A stretch of 64,000 nt of DNA from Ruoffia tabacinasalis (GTDB taxonomy: Bacteria > Bacillota > Bacilli > Lactobacillales > Aerococcaceae), in contig NZ_JBHSHQ010000029.1 in NCBI RefSeq assembly GCF_042652985.1, forward strand, positions 1 through 64,000, written 5' to 3'. Both the position numbers and the translations under genes were made by a program. Of the stretch, positions 27,294 to 36,699 are shown in pieces. The stretch's first letter is position 1; the number at the start of each line of letters is the position of its first letter. The notes below the pieces were generated by a model that saw nothing but the letters and a program-made list of their open reading frames with translations, was not told the DNA's origin and did not search any database.

Positions 27294-28643
27294 ATGAATG
27301 AAATTTTACATAAAGAATACTTAGAAACTGATTTATTCAAAAAAATCCAATTAGCCCAACCGGTTTTTTGGGAGAATAATTTAAAAATATCGTTTGATGA
27401 AGCAACCGAGAAAGTTACTTATTCAAAAAATGATGTTGATGATGCAGAGGAAAGGTTAAAACGCTTTGCACCTTTTATTATCAAGGCTTTCCCTGAAACA
27501 GCTGTCAATGATGGCTTAATTGAATCTGAATTTACTGAAATTAATACAATGAAAGAATATCTAGAAGATACATATCAAACAACAATTTCTGGAAAACTTT
27601 TATTAAAACGTGATGATACCCTACCCATTGCTGGAACAATCAAAGCTCGGGGTGCAATCTACGAAGTATTAAAACATGCTGAAACACTTGCTTTAGAAAA
27701 TGGTTTACTTGAATCAATTGAAGATAATTATGAAAAATTCTTAAACGACGAATTCAATGAATTCTTCGCTCAACATAAAATTATGGTTGGAACAACTGGT
27801 AATTTAGGCATTAGTGTTGGCGTGATGGGAGCTAAATTAGGCTTTAATGTCACAGTTCATATGTCAACTGAAGCGAAACAATGGAAAAAAGATTTATTGC
27901 GTTCAAGAGGAGTAAATGTCGTTGAGCATCAAACAAACTTTACGGAAGCTGTTAACCAAGGAAGAGCGGAATCTTTAAGCGATCCAACGTCTTACTTTGT
28001 TGATGATGAGCATTCGATTGAATTGTTTTTCGGTTATACAGTTGCTGCCAATCGTTTAGCAAAACAATTAGAAGAAGCCAATATTAAAGTTGATGCTGAA
28101 CATCCTTTATTTGTCTACTTACCTTGTGGGATCGGTGGAAGTCCTGGTGGGATTAGTTTTGGTTTAAAACAAATTTATGGTGATCATGTTCATTGTATCT
28201 TTGCTGAACCGACTCAAATGCCTTCAATGCTTTTAGGTTTAGCTACTAAAGAATTTGACGGTGTCACAGTAGACGAGTTCGGTATTGAATCTCGTACAAT
28301 TATGGATGGTTTAGCCGTACCTCGTACATCCGGGCTTATCTCACGCATCATGCAATATTACTTCGATGCTGGTTACACCCTTAAAGAAGACGAATCAATG
28401 CGTCTACTAGGTAAAATGATTGATTTAGAAGCAATTTCGCTTGAACCTGCTGCCCTGGCAGGTGTTGTGGGTGCGGTTCGCATGCTAACGACCGATTCAG
28501 GTCAAGCTTTCTTAGCGAATCATCAACTACAATCGAAGTTAGGCCAAGCCACTCATATTGCTTGGGCAACTGGTGGGAGTATGGTTCCTGAAGAAGATAT
28601 GCAAGCATTCTATCTACAAGGAAAAGCAGTCGATAATAACTAA
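27294..28643 (+). CDS. dsdA: D-serine ammonia-lyase
   Basis: DsdA deaminates D-serine to pyruvate and ammonia with PLP. The protein shows KRDDTLPIAGTIKARG with the PLP lysine (K117 of the 449-residue form), then GTTGNLGISVGVMGAKLGF and the glycine loop CGIGGSPGGI, all diagnostic of the family. The frame can begin at a TTG (27279) directly abutting the GAAGGAG site. The ATG at 27294 is 15 bases from it, which is long, so initiation may be weak. No D-serine transporter or dsdC regulator is adjacent. Confidence 0.9.
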   Translation: MNEILHKEYLETDLFKKIQLAQPVFWENNLKISFDEATEKVTYSKNDVDDAEERLKRFAPFIIKAFPETAVNDGLIESEFTEINTMKEYLEDTYQTTISGKLLLKRDDTLPIAGTIKARGAIYEVLKHAETLALENGLLESIEDNYEKFLNDEFNEFFAQHKIMVGTTGNLGISVGVMGAKLGFNVTVHMSTEAKQWKKDLLRSRGVNVVEHQTNFTEAVNQGRAESLSDPTSYFVDDEHSIELFFGYTVAANRLAKQLEEANIKVDAEHPLFVYLPCGIGGSPGGISFGLKQIYGDHVHCIFAEPTQMPSMLLGLATKEFDGVTVDEFGIESRTIMDGLAVPRTSGLISRIMQYYFDAGYTLKEDESMRLLGKMIDLEAISLEPAALAGVVGAVRMLTTDSGQAFLANHQLQSKLGQATHIAWATGGSMVPEEDMQAFYLQGKAVDNN

Positions 28644-28653
28644 ATTTAAAAAG

Positions 28654-28697
28654 AGAGAGTCACTGAATTCCTAATGGAACGAATTCAGTGACTCTCT
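28654..28697. terminator. Bidirectional terminator between dsdA and recD2
   Basis: A perfect 17-base-pair stem (28654-28670 with 28681-28697) has a 10-base loop, with TTTTGTATTTT on the plus side and an AAA-rich left flank giving U residues on the minus strand. It separates convergent genes. Confidence 0.9.
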
Positions 28698-28705
28698 TTT
28701 GTATT

Positions 28706-31165
28706 TTAATTTGTTGAAGACATAAAATCATAAGGTGTAACACCATCCATATTAATCATTGGATCAATTTGGTTAATCGTCGCTTCCGTCAATTCTAAAG
28801 GTTCTTCAATTTGTTCTTCTAACTCCATTTGAATCGCTTCTGCTTCTGGAGTTTGTTGACTCGGTTCTTCTTCTTTAGTCTGTTCTTCCGCTTCATCGTC
28901 CTCATCTTCGGACGCTTCTTTGTCAAATTGAACCATTAATAAATCCCTTAAGAAGGTTTTACGGGGTTCTTTTTCGCTTGTCACAGCTTTGTAGAAACTA
29001 TCTGGATTCCCAAGCATAATTAAGCTAGACTGTGCCCGTGTAATTGCTGTATATAGGATATCCTTTTGAAGTAATCGAGAGAACATATCGACTAACGGCA
29101 AGATAACGAGTGGGTATTCACTCCCTTGCGCTTTATGAATCGATGTACAATACGCTAATGTCAGTTGATCTAAATCAGATTTCTTATATACAAGTTCAAC
29201 ATTATCGAAAGATACGGTGATTTCTTCTACTTTTGAAGCCGTCTCTTTCTTAAAATGTATCGACTCAATGCGTCCAATATCTCCGTTATATACACCATCT
29301 TCGGAGTTATTTACTAGTTGCAATACCTTATCTCCTACTCTGAAAACAGAATCAAAATGATTTATTTCACGTTTTCTCGGTTTGGGTGGATTTAATAATT
29401 CTTGCAATAAAGTATTGAGTGCATTAATGCCGGCTGGTCCTTTATACATAGGCGCGAGTACTTGTAAGTTTGTTGCATCAAAGCCTTTTTTCTTAGCCGC
29501 TACAATAATTTGTTGTACCACATGACCAATTTGTTGTGCCGGCGCTTGAATAAATGACCGATCATGTTGCTTCATTAAGAAATCATCTGGTAAAATACCT
29601 TGTCGAATCTTATGTGCCAAATCAATTATGGTACTATTTTGTGCTTGACGGTAGATTTTTTCTAAACGAAGTACGGGTAAAACATCTGATTCAATCAAGT
29701 CACTAAAGACTTTTCCTGGTCCTACTGAAGGCAACTGGTCCTTATCCCCTACTAATACAACTTGTAAATGATATGGAATCGCTTGGACAAGCCAATTCAT
29801 CAACCAAGTATCAACCATCGACATTTCATCGACAATTAGTAGTGAACCTTCTAATTCAGCTGCATAAAATTCATCAACCTGAGAATCACGATTAAAGCCA
29901 ATCAGTCGATGAATGGTAGAAGCTGGTAAGCCGGTTGTTTCTTGCATTCGTTTGGCTGCTCGCCCTGTAGGTGCTGCAAGTAACACTGGATTTTCATCCA
30001 CCTTTTTTGTTGCTTGTTCTAAATCATAGTCATGTAAGATTGAATGCAACAAGATAATACCTTTAATTAAAGTCGTCTTCCCAGTCCCCGGTCCACCAGT
30101 TATCACTGAAATTGGGGATTGAATGGATGTTTTCAGGGCTTGTCGTTGACTCTCATCATAATTAATTCCACTGATTTTAACGACTTCTTCAATCGCCTCA
30201 TCGATTTCATCTTCTTCAAAGCGTTCAATTTGTTCATACTGATAGTAATTATCGATTTTCTTAACAATATTTAATTCAGCATAATATAAGCTTGGTATCA
30301 TTAAATTATCAACTAAACGCATTAACTGTTCGTTTTGTACGGCTAATTCTACTGCTCGTTCCAATAACTCATCAGAAATTAAGTATCTTCGGCTCGACTC
30401 TAATAATTTCCGTCCATTTTTCTTAGCCACTTCTTCAGGAACATACGTATCTCCATCGCTATTTGATAACTCTAATACAGATACATAAATCCCTGCGACA
30501 ATCCGATTAATGTCTTCAGCATCAAAGTCTAATTGTTCTGCTAACTGGTCTGCTTTACTAAAGCCGATGCCATCGATATCTTCAATTAATTTATATGGAT
30601 TCTCTTTTATTACAGTAATGGTTTCACTTTCATAAGCTCGGTATATTTTATCTGATAAAGCAGGTCCAAAGCCCCATTCGCTTAATTGCATAAATATACG
30701 CTCAGTCCCTTGATGGCGTAGTAGCCCTTCGCGTAAGTCTTCTGCTTTCGCTTTTGATAAACCTGTGACATCTTTCAAGGCATTCGAGTCTGATATAATC
30801 GTATCAATGGCATCTTGGCCTAATTCATCAACAATGCGTTCTGCTAATACTTTCCCGATGCCTTTAAAGCGGCTACTTGATAAATAGTCAACGAGCCCTT
30901 CGTAAGATGTCGGCGCTTTTTGTTGATACCTTGTTACAGCAAACTGTTCTCCGTATTTGGGATGATTCGTTAATTTTCCAAAAAATTGATATTCCGTATC
31001 GAGATGAAGTGAAGCAAACATACCCGTAATGACTAATTCTTCATCTAACAGTAAGTCTGTTTCATCTTGATCAACGCTAATGCGGACAACTTTATAGAAG
31101 TTCGACGGATTCTCAAAAAAAATCGCTTCTACGACACCGACAACTAACTCTTCTCCTTGAGACAT
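28706..31165 (-). CDS. recD2: RecD2 (YrrC) ATP-dependent DNA helicase
   Basis: The 819-residue protein has the RecD2-specific N-terminal region with helix-hairpin-helix repeats (FKGIGKVLAERIVDELG, VTGLSKAKAEDLREGL, IDGIGFSKADQLAEQL). The SF1 helicase domain follows, with Walker A GGPGTGKTT, VDEMSMVDT and the C-terminal YCTSIHKAQGSEYP and YTAITRAQ motifs. RecD2 is a 5'-3' helicase acting in repair and replication without RecBC. The C-terminus ends in an acidic, glutamine-rich tail of about 70 residues with no visible domain. Length and start are typical. Confidence 0.94.
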   Translation of the reverse strand: MSQGEELVVGVVEAIFFENPSNFYKVVRISVDQDETDLLLDEELVITGMFASLHLDTEYQFFGKLTNHPKYGEQFAVTRYQQKAPTSYEGLVDYLSSSRFKGIGKVLAERIVDELGQDAIDTIISDSNALKDVTGLSKAKAEDLREGLLRHQGTERIFMQLSEWGFGPALSDKIYRAYESETITVIKENPYKLIEDIDGIGFSKADQLAEQLDFDAEDINRIVAGIYVSVLELSNSDGDTYVPEEVAKKNGRKLLESSRRYLISDELLERAVELAVQNEQLMRLVDNLMIPSLYYAELNIVKKIDNYYQYEQIERFEEDEIDEAIEEVVKISGINYDESQRQALKTSIQSPISVITGGPGTGKTTLIKGIILLHSILHDYDLEQATKKVDENPVLLAAPTGRAAKRMQETTGLPASTIHRLIGFNRDSQVDEFYAAELEGSLLIVDEMSMVDTWLMNWLVQAIPYHLQVVLVGDKDQLPSVGPGKVFSDLIESDVLPVLRLEKIYRQAQNSTIIDLAHKIRQGILPDDFLMKQHDRSFIQAPAQQIGHVVQQIIVAAKKKGFDATNLQVLAPMYKGPAGINALNTLLQELLNPPKPRKREINHFDSVFRVGDKVLQLVNNSEDGVYNGDIGRIESIHFKKETASKVEEITVSFDNVELVYKKSDLDQLTLAYCTSIHKAQGSEYPLVILPLVDMFSRLLQKDILYTAITRAQSSLIMLGNPDSFYKAVTSEKEPRKTFLRDLLMVQFDKEASEDEDDEAEEQTKEEEPSQQTPEAEAIQMELEEQIEEPLELTEATINQIDPMINMDGVTPYDFMSSTN

Positions 31166-31313
31166 TTACTTCACCTCCTTATAATTTTTCTAACTCATGT
31201 ATCATATCATAATCCGTACATGATTTTAAATCTGATTATGGTGTGGAAGATGGAATTCTGAGAGGGAATTGGTGGTTAACTGGAGGAATTTTTTAGATTT
31301 TTCTAGTTAACGT

Positions 31314-31889
31314 ATGACTAAAGATGCAGTAGTGATGGTGTCTCAGTACATTGCACATATCCAAACTATTACCTCTAGAGCGACTGATCTGATGGAAGCA
31401 GCTGTCTTAAATCTCGGTAAAGTAGAGGCTGGTGAGCCTTTTAACATCATTGCCGAGAATGCTAAGCTTGAAGGTACCGTACGAACCTTTGATGCTAAAA
31501 CTCGTGATATCGTAGAAACAGAAATGAAGCGCTATGCTGAAAGAACCGCAACGATGTATGGTGGTACAGTTAAATTTAAGTATCATCGAGTATTAGATCC
31601 CGTAATTAATGAAACACAAAGCGCTCAGTTAGTTCAATCAATTGCGAGAAATTCATTCGGTGAAGATTCAGTCGGAGACTTCCCACCAACAATGGGAGGC
31701 AAAGGTTTTGGTGAGTACACGAACTATATTAATAGTGCCTTTGCGACATTCGGAACACGCAACATCTCTAAAGGCTCAGACTACCCTCACCACCATGCTT
31801 GTTTCAATGTGGTCGAGGAATCTTTAAAAGTTAGCGCAGAATTGTATGTCCAATATGCCCTATCATATTTATATCAATATAAATTTTAA
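31314..31889 (+). pseudogene. 3' remnant of an M20-family amidohydrolase
   Basis: The 191-codon frame matches only the C-terminal half of M20 amidohydrolases: the dimerisation domain (DAVVMVSQYIAHIQTITSR, LEGTVRTFDAKTRD), then the return to the catalytic domain (PPTMGGKGFGEYTN, SDYPHHHACFNV with a metal-ligand His). The metal-binding N-terminal half is missing. An in-frame TAA lies one codon before the first ATG, and there is no ribosome binding site, so it is probably not expressed. It is the only plus-strand gene between recD2 and mnmA. The remaining frame is uninterrupted, which suggests recent loss. Confidence 0.85.
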
Positions 31890-31910
31890 TTAAAGAATAG
31901 TAAAAAAACA

Positions 31911-31947
31911 CTCAAAGTTGTTCTCACACGAACTTCTTTGAGTGCTA
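31911..31947. terminator. Terminator 3' of the M20 remnant
   Basis: CACTCAAAG and CTTTGAGTG arms with an inner GTTC/GAAC pairing form a long hairpin. It is flanked by a T-containing tract on the plus strand and a T run (TTTTTTT) on the minus strand. Confidence 0.75.
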
Positions 31948-32098
31948 TTTGTCTTATAATGGTTGTGTTCACTTAATTATTTTGAGCATGTGATTCGAAA
32001 TAATTTGAATGTCGGCGATGAAATTCTTGTTAACACTCTTTTCGAATAAAATTCAAACTGCTTAACCTTTAATAGTCGAATATATTATGGTATTAAAA

Positions 32099-32128
32099 AA
32101 GTTCAGAGTGACCAATCACTCTGAACTT
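32099..32128 (-). terminator. Terminator of mnmA
   Basis: A perfect 13-base-pair stem (32099-32111 with 32116-32128) with a four-base loop is followed by a T run on the minus strand. The 150 bases between it and the M20-remnant terminator show no gene. Confidence 0.9.
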
Positions 32129-32141
32129 CTTCATCTATTAC

Positions 32142-33266
32142 TTATACGTACTGTCTTTTTTGGCTGTTTGAGAAAGCAGCGTCAATTGTTCCGCCACCTA
32201 AACATTCGTCACCGTCATAGAAGACTACCGCTTGACCTGGCGTAATCGCACGAACAGGTTCGTTAAAGTACACTGTAGCAAAATCTGAATCAGCATCGAT
32301 TTCAACTTTAACTTCAACGTCTTGTTGACGGTATCTAAATTTCGCAGTACATTCAAATGTTCCATCCACAGGTAAAGGACTAGTGAAACTTAAATCTGAT
32401 GCTTCTAAGTAATCAGAGTATAAGTTTTCGTGGTGGTATCCTTGGCCAACATATAAAGTTTGAGTTTCAGTATCTTTACCGATAACAAACCATGGCTCGT
32501 TAGAATCTCCGCCCCCACCAATTCCTAAACCTTGGCGTTGACCAATAGTATAGTACATTAAACCTGAATGATCCCCTTTAACTTCACCGTCAAGTGTCAT
32601 CATTTTACCTGGTTTGTTTGGTAAGTAATTTGATAAGAATTCTTTAAAGTTACGTTCACCAATGAAACATACTCCTGTAGAATCTTTTTTCTTAGCTGTT
32701 GCTAGGCCTGCTTTTTCAGCAATTTCACGTACTTCTGATTTTTGTAAATGACCTAGTGGGAATAAACTTCTTTGTAATTGTTCTTGTGATAATTGGTTTA
32801 AGAAGTAAGTTTGGTCTTTATTATTATCTGCTCCACGTAATAAATGAACAGTTCCATCTAAATCACGTTTCACTTGTGCGTAGTGCCCCATTGCAACATA
32901 ATCTGCACCTAAATCTAAAGCATAATCTAAGAATGCTTTAAATTTTACTTCTTTATTACACATAACATCTGGATTAGGTGTGCGTCCTTTTTTGTATTCT
33001 GATAAGAAGTACTCAAACACACGGTCCCAATATTCTTTTTCGAAGTTTACAGAATAGTAAGGAATTCCAATCTGTTCAGCTACTAAAGCCACATCCTTAT
33101 AGTCTTCTGTTGCAGTACAGACACCGAATTCATCTGTGTCATCCCAATTCTTCATAAATAACCCAATCACATCATAACCTTGCTCTTTTAATAGTAATGC
33201 TGTGACTGATGAATCCACACCGCCACTCATTCCTACGACAACTCTAGTATTGCTGTTATCTGACAT
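32142..33266 (-). CDS. mnmA: tRNA-uridine 2-thiolase MnmA
   Basis: MnmA thiolates U34 of tRNA-Lys, -Glu and -Gln using sulfur relayed from a cysteine desulfurase. The protein shows the PP-loop VGMSGGVDSS, the first catalytic Cys in NPDVMCNKEVKF and the second in STGVCFIGER. Two ATGs lie two codons apart; the second (33266) is better spaced from AAAGGA, giving 374 residues. The cysteine desulfurase and DUF1831 genes directly upstream probably form one sulfur-transfer operon with it. Confidence 0.95.
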   Translation of the reverse strand: MSDNSNTRVVVGMSGGVDSSVTALLLKEQGYDVIGLFMKNWDDTDEFGVCTATEDYKDVALVAEQIGIPYYSVNFEKEYWDRVFEYFLSEYKKGRTPNPDVMCNKEVKFKAFLDYALDLGADYVAMGHYAQVKRDLDGTVHLLRGADNNKDQTYFLNQLSQEQLQRSLFPLGHLQKSEVREIAEKAGLATAKKKDSTGVCFIGERNFKEFLSNYLPNKPGKMMTLDGEVKGDHSGLMYYTIGQRQGLGIGGGGDSNEPWFVIGKDTETQTLYVGQGYHHENLYSDYLEASDLSFTSPLPVDGTFECTAKFRYRQQDVEVKVEIDADSDFATVYFNEPVRAITPGQAVVFYDGDECLGGGTIDAAFSNSQKRQYV

Positions 33267-33299
33267 TGTCATTTCCTTTCTATATATTATTCTTTATTT

Positions 33300-33635
33300 T
33301 TATTGTTCGATTAAAACATCACGGTCAATAAAGCCATCGAAGATAAAGTTTACTTTCTCAACAACCATTGCGTTGTTGTCAAGTTTAGAAATATCTACTG
33401 TCGATAGACCTTTTTCATTGACAGTGGAGATTTTAATCCCTTTTAAGTCCTTATCTACTGTTACTTTTAATACAAGCCCTTGCTTATGTTCTGAATCCAA
33501 AGGACGTTTGTAAATATAATTACCCACCTTAGTATCTACGAAACCATTGTCACGTAATGTATAAGGACGCGCCTCTGGACTCACACTAAATTTGCGGTTG
33601 AAGCCTTTTAACTCTGCTACTTGTTTGAATGCCAT
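33300..33635 (-). CDS. DUF1831 protein
   Basis: The 111-residue protein belongs to DUF1831, found in Lactobacillales between a cysteine desulfurase and mnmA, exactly as here. Function is unknown. The sequence has no cysteine, so it is not a sulfur carrier by itself. It could be an adaptor of the desulfurase-MnmA relay, inferred from context only. Its start lies 19 bases inside the desulfurase gene, so the two are translationally coupled. Confidence 0.82.
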   Translation of the reverse strand: MAFKQVAELKGFNRKFSVSPEARPYTLRDNGFVDTKVGNYIYKRPLDSEHKQGLVLKVTVDKDLKGIKISTVNEKGLSTVDISKLDNNAMVVEKVNFIFDGFIDRDVLIEQ

Positions 33636-34786
33636 AAATCAATCTTCCCCTTTGTTATTTTCTCTAAAGTATGGATAAATTGATCGATGTCTGCTTTCGT
33701 TGTTTGGTAACCGAATGAGATTCGTAAGCTTTGACTCCAACGTTCAGATTGATTTGGATAATAAGCTTTTAATATCTCACTTTCCGTTAAACTACCTGCC
33801 GAACATGCACTCCCGGCAGAAATATAGACACCATCTAAATCCATTTTTATTAGCATTTGACTCGCTATATTACCATTAAACCACAAATTATTAATATATG
33901 GTACTCGATTCTTCTGATCACCATTGATTTCGTATGATATTCCAATAGAATCCAATGAAGTTAATAAATATGCTTGTAATTCTTCGAATTTTTCGAAATT
34001 CGAAGTAATATCCTTTTTAGCTAGCTCCAATGCTTTAACCATACCTAATATATAGGGTACATTCTCCGTGCCTGAGCGCATCTTCCCTTCTTGTCCACCA
34101 CCGTGAAGCAAAGGTTCAAGATGGTTATGCTCCTGATAAGTCCGATAAACTAAAAAGCCGATTCCTTTTGGTCCATTGAATTTATGCGCTGAGCCTACAA
34201 AACTTGTACATTTGAGTGCTTGATAATCTAACTCCAAGTGACCAAGTGCTTGAACTGTATCAACATGGAACCAAAGCTTTTGTTCATAGGCAGCTTCACC
34301 TAATTCTTGAACTGGTAAGATTGACCCTACTTCATTATTCACGGCCATCGCAATCCACCCGATTGTCTTATCTGTCGTTGCCTCCAAGAACTGCTGGACT
34401 GTAATCTCACCTTCTTCGTTTGGTTGAATATAAGTTACATCAAAACCTTGTGTCTCAAGATACTTCGTCACATTCGTTACTGATGGATGTTCGATTGCTG
34501 TAGTCACGATATGATGACCTTCACCAAATTCTCGCGATTTATTCGCTTGGGCAATAATCGCCCAATTGTTCGCTTCTGTTGCTCCACTTGTAAAGTATAC
34601 GTCCGTTTCAGATACATTCAAAAGCTCCGCTAATTGCTTTCGCGCTTGAATCAATGCATGTTTGACTGACTTTCCAATACGATATGTACTTGATGGATTG
34701 CCGAAGTCATTTATTAACGCATCCTGAATAACTTGTACAACTGTTGGATGAACTGGTGTTGTCGCAGCATTATCTAGATAAACCAT
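33617..34786 (-). CDS. Cysteine desulfurase (NifS/IscS family)
   Basis: This 389-residue PLP enzyme removes sulfur from cysteine to form a persulfide. It has the N-terminal MVYLDNAATTPV, the PLP lysine in SAHKFNGPKGIGF and the active-site loop SAGSACSAG with the catalytic cysteine. As the first gene ahead of DUF1831 and mnmA it corresponds to the YrvO-type desulfurase that supplies MnmA. It may also serve other thio-modifications, since no suf genes are in the window. Confidence 0.93.
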   Translation of the reverse strand: MVYLDNAATTPVHPTVVQVIQDALINDFGNPSSTYRIGKSVKHALIQARKQLAELLNVSETDVYFTSGATEANNWAIIAQANKSREFGEGHHIVTTAIEHPSVTNVTKYLETQGFDVTYIQPNEEGEITVQQFLEATTDKTIGWIAMAVNNEVGSILPVQELGEAAYEQKLWFHVDTVQALGHLELDYQALKCTSFVGSAHKFNGPKGIGFLVYRTYQEHNHLEPLLHGGGQEGKMRSGTENVPYILGMVKALELAKKDITSNFEKFEELQAYLLTSLDSIGISYEINGDQKNRVPYINNLWFNGNIASQMLIKMDLDGVYISAGSACSAGSLTESEILKAYYPNQSERWSQSLRISFGYQTTKADIDQFIHTLEKITKGKIDLWHSNK

Positions 34787-34882
34787 TTTAAACCCTCCCT
34801 TCTTGTGTGTATGAATACAACTTTAACATTATAACAAAAATTTGAATATGTGCAACACATAAAGTATCCTTAATATCATTCA

Positions 34883-34912
34883 TTGTGTATTTTTTATAAT
34901 TTAATATATAAT
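34883..34912 (+). promoter_or_regulatory. Promoter of rarA
   Basis: TATAAT (34907-34912) with TTGTGT (34883-34888) 18 bases upstream. The -35 is weak. Confidence 0.55.
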
Positions 34913-34947
34913 AGAAAGTACTGAAACAAACCAGAAAGGAGAATTCT

Positions 34948-36213
34948 ATGCAGCAACCTTTAGCTTTTCGGATGCGCCCTAAACATATTGATGATGTCTT
35001 AGGACAACAACATTTAGTTGGAGAAGGTAAAATCATTCGTCGAATGGTCGATGCCCAAAGACTATCCTCTATGATATTATATGGCCCACCTGGTACTGGA
35101 AAAACAAGTATCGCCAGCGCGATCGCAGGAAGTACCAAATACGCTTTTCGTATCTTGAACGCAGCAACAGATTCCAAAAACGATATGGAAGTTGTTGTCG
35201 AAGAAGCCAAGATGTCTGGTACTGTCATTATGTTGCTCGATGAGATTCACCGCTTAAATAAAGTCAAACAAGATTACCTACTCCCCCATTTAGAAAACGG
35301 GAGAGTCATTCTAATCGGTGCCACAACAGAAAATCCTTACATCTCAATTAATCCTGCCATTCGAAGTCGTCTGCAGATTTTTGAAGTGAAGCCACTTGCG
35401 CCAGAAGATATTAAACTTGGTCTAACACGTGCTTTAGCAGATAAGGAATCTGGGTTAGGTGAATATCAAGTCGACATCGCAGATGACATCTTGAATCATT
35501 TCTCGCATGTCACCAATGGTGATATCCGCTCATCACTTAATGCGCTGGAATTAGCTGTCTTATCGACAGCACCAGATGAGGAAAATGTGATTCACATTAC
35601 TCAAGATGTAGCAGAAGAATGCTTACAGCATAAGCGTATGACTCACGATAAAGACGGCGATGCTCATTATGATGTAATCTCTGCACTGCAAAAATCCATT
35701 CGTGGTAGTGATGTTGATGCGGCTATGTATTATTTGGCAGTCTTATTAGAAGCGGGTGAATTAACTATTGCCTGCAGACGCCTACTGATTATTGCTTATG
35801 AAGATATTGGCTTAGGTAATCCAAGCGCAACCTCAAGAACAGTAGCTGCTGTCACTGCCGCTGAGAAAGTCGGCTTACCAGAGGCTCGCATCCCACTTGC
35901 CTTTGCAGTTGCCGATCTTGCTTTGAGTCCAAAGTCCAACACAACTTACAGAGCACTTGACGGTGCCCTATCAGATATCTCACAAGGAAATGTTGGACAA
36001 GTACCTGACCACTTACGTGACGCTCATTATGCCGGTGCAGAAAAATTAGGTCGCGGAGTAGAATATAAATACCCACATGATTATCCACATCATTATGTTC
36101 AGCAACAATATTTACCAGATAATTTAAAACATCGTCAATACTTTGAACCAGATCCTACCGGAAAATACGAAGAAGCACTTGCTAAAATATATCAACAAAT
36201 TAAACAACAATAA
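34948..36213 (+). CDS. rarA: Replication-associated recombination protein RarA
   Basis: RarA (MgsA) is an AAA+ ATPase of the clamp-loader-like family acting at stalled forks. The 421-residue protein has Walker A GPPGTGKT (46-53), Walker B MLLDEIHR, the sensor GATTENPY and arginine finger NPAIRSR. The family C-terminal tetramerisation domain has the signature HYDVISALQKSIRGSDVDAAMYYLA. The ATG follows GAAAGGAG. A 6S-like RNA lies just downstream; that linkage is common in Firmicutes. Confidence 0.95.
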   Translation: MQQPLAFRMRPKHIDDVLGQQHLVGEGKIIRRMVDAQRLSSMILYGPPGTGKTSIASAIAGSTKYAFRILNAATDSKNDMEVVVEEAKMSGTVIMLLDEIHRLNKVKQDYLLPHLENGRVILIGATTENPYISINPAIRSRLQIFEVKPLAPEDIKLGLTRALADKESGLGEYQVDIADDILNHFSHVTNGDIRSSLNALELAVLSTAPDEENVIHITQDVAEECLQHKRMTHDKDGDAHYDVISALQKSIRGSDVDAAMYYLAVLLEAGELTIACRRLLIIAYEDIGLGNPSATSRTVAAVTAAEKVGLPEARIPLAFAVADLALSPKSNTTYRALDGALSDISQGNVGQVPDHLRDAHYAGAEKLGRGVEYKYPHDYPHHYVQQQYLPDNLKHRQYFEPDPTGKYEEALAKIYQQIKQQ

Positions 36214-36273
36214 TGATACTTTGATTATCATGTAATCCTTTTCAACATTGATAATACAGCTTAGCTATTATAG

Positions 36274-36301
36274 TTGCATTTTCGAATATACGTGCTATAA
36301 T
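36274..36301 (+). promoter_or_regulatory. Promoter of the 6S-like RNA
   Basis: TTGCAT (36274-36279) and consensus TATAAT (36296-36301) are separated by 16 bases, with no ribosome binding site or convincing ORF downstream. Confidence 0.75.
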
Positions 36302-36306
36302 GTAGT

Positions 36307-36533
36307 TAATAAAGGTTCTCTGAGGTGTGCGTTGTATATATATTGTGTGGACCGAACATTTCTTTTTATCTTGGGATCCTACGATCATGTTTCTATGACA
36401 AGCCTTTTACATTTGGAAGTCAGAAAAAACTTGTGTGGAGCCCACCTGTAGTTACTTGCAGGTTCAATAACATATATGTACGAGAACGGCACCACCGGAT
36501 GCCTTTTAGTCGGCTTAACAGCCGGCTTTTTTT
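36307..36533 (+). ncRNA. ssrS: Probable 6S RNA
   Basis: A strong promoter and an intrinsic terminator (AGTCGGC at 36508-36514, GCCGGCT at 36521-36527, then seven T residues) bound about 225 bases. The ends pair: GTTCTC (36315-36320) with GAGAAC (36482-36487), followed by GTATATAT with ATATATGTAC. That gives the long closing stem and open centre expected of 6S RNA, which mimics an open promoter and binds sigma-A RNA polymerase. The position just after rarA is where 6S RNA sits in many Firmicutes. Short ORFs inside lack ribosome binding sites. Confidence 0.78.
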
Positions 36534-36562
36534 GTGCACACTTTTATTTGGTTGTTGGGTTG

Positions 36563-36584
36563 GCCTCGTGTTGTTCGACGAGGC
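36563..36584. other. Unexplained GC-rich hairpin after the 6S-like RNA
   Basis: GCCTCGT (36563-36569) and ACGAGGC (36578-36584) form a perfect 7-base-pair stem. A related CTCACGAGGACACG lies at 36616-36629. The stretch 36540-36650 has no gene and is less AT-rich than its surroundings. It may be a backup terminator. Confidence 0.45.
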
Positions 36585-36653
36585 TAATTATTCGCTGTTT
36601 TTGACTTCGTAACTACTCACGAGGACACGCCCTACATTCCACCCTAACAAATA

Positions 36654-36686
36654 AAGCGACTTATCTAGTATCTAAATAAGTCGCTT
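36654..36686 (-). terminator. Terminator of metQ-msrA
   Basis: A perfect 11-base-pair stem (36654-36664 with 36676-36686) is followed by TTTATTTGTT on the minus strand, 14 bases after the msrA stop. Confidence 0.85.
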
Positions 36687-36699
36687 AAATCAGTTTCAA

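Noticed and set aside
34788..35228. 146-codon minus-strand frame overlapping rarA
   Set aside because: It runs antisense through the conserved AAA+ domain of rarA, has no ribosome binding site and no recognisable product.
36248..36612. Two overlapping frames of 67 and 95 codons
   Set aside because: They fall inside the 6S-like RNA and its terminator, and lack ribosome binding sites.
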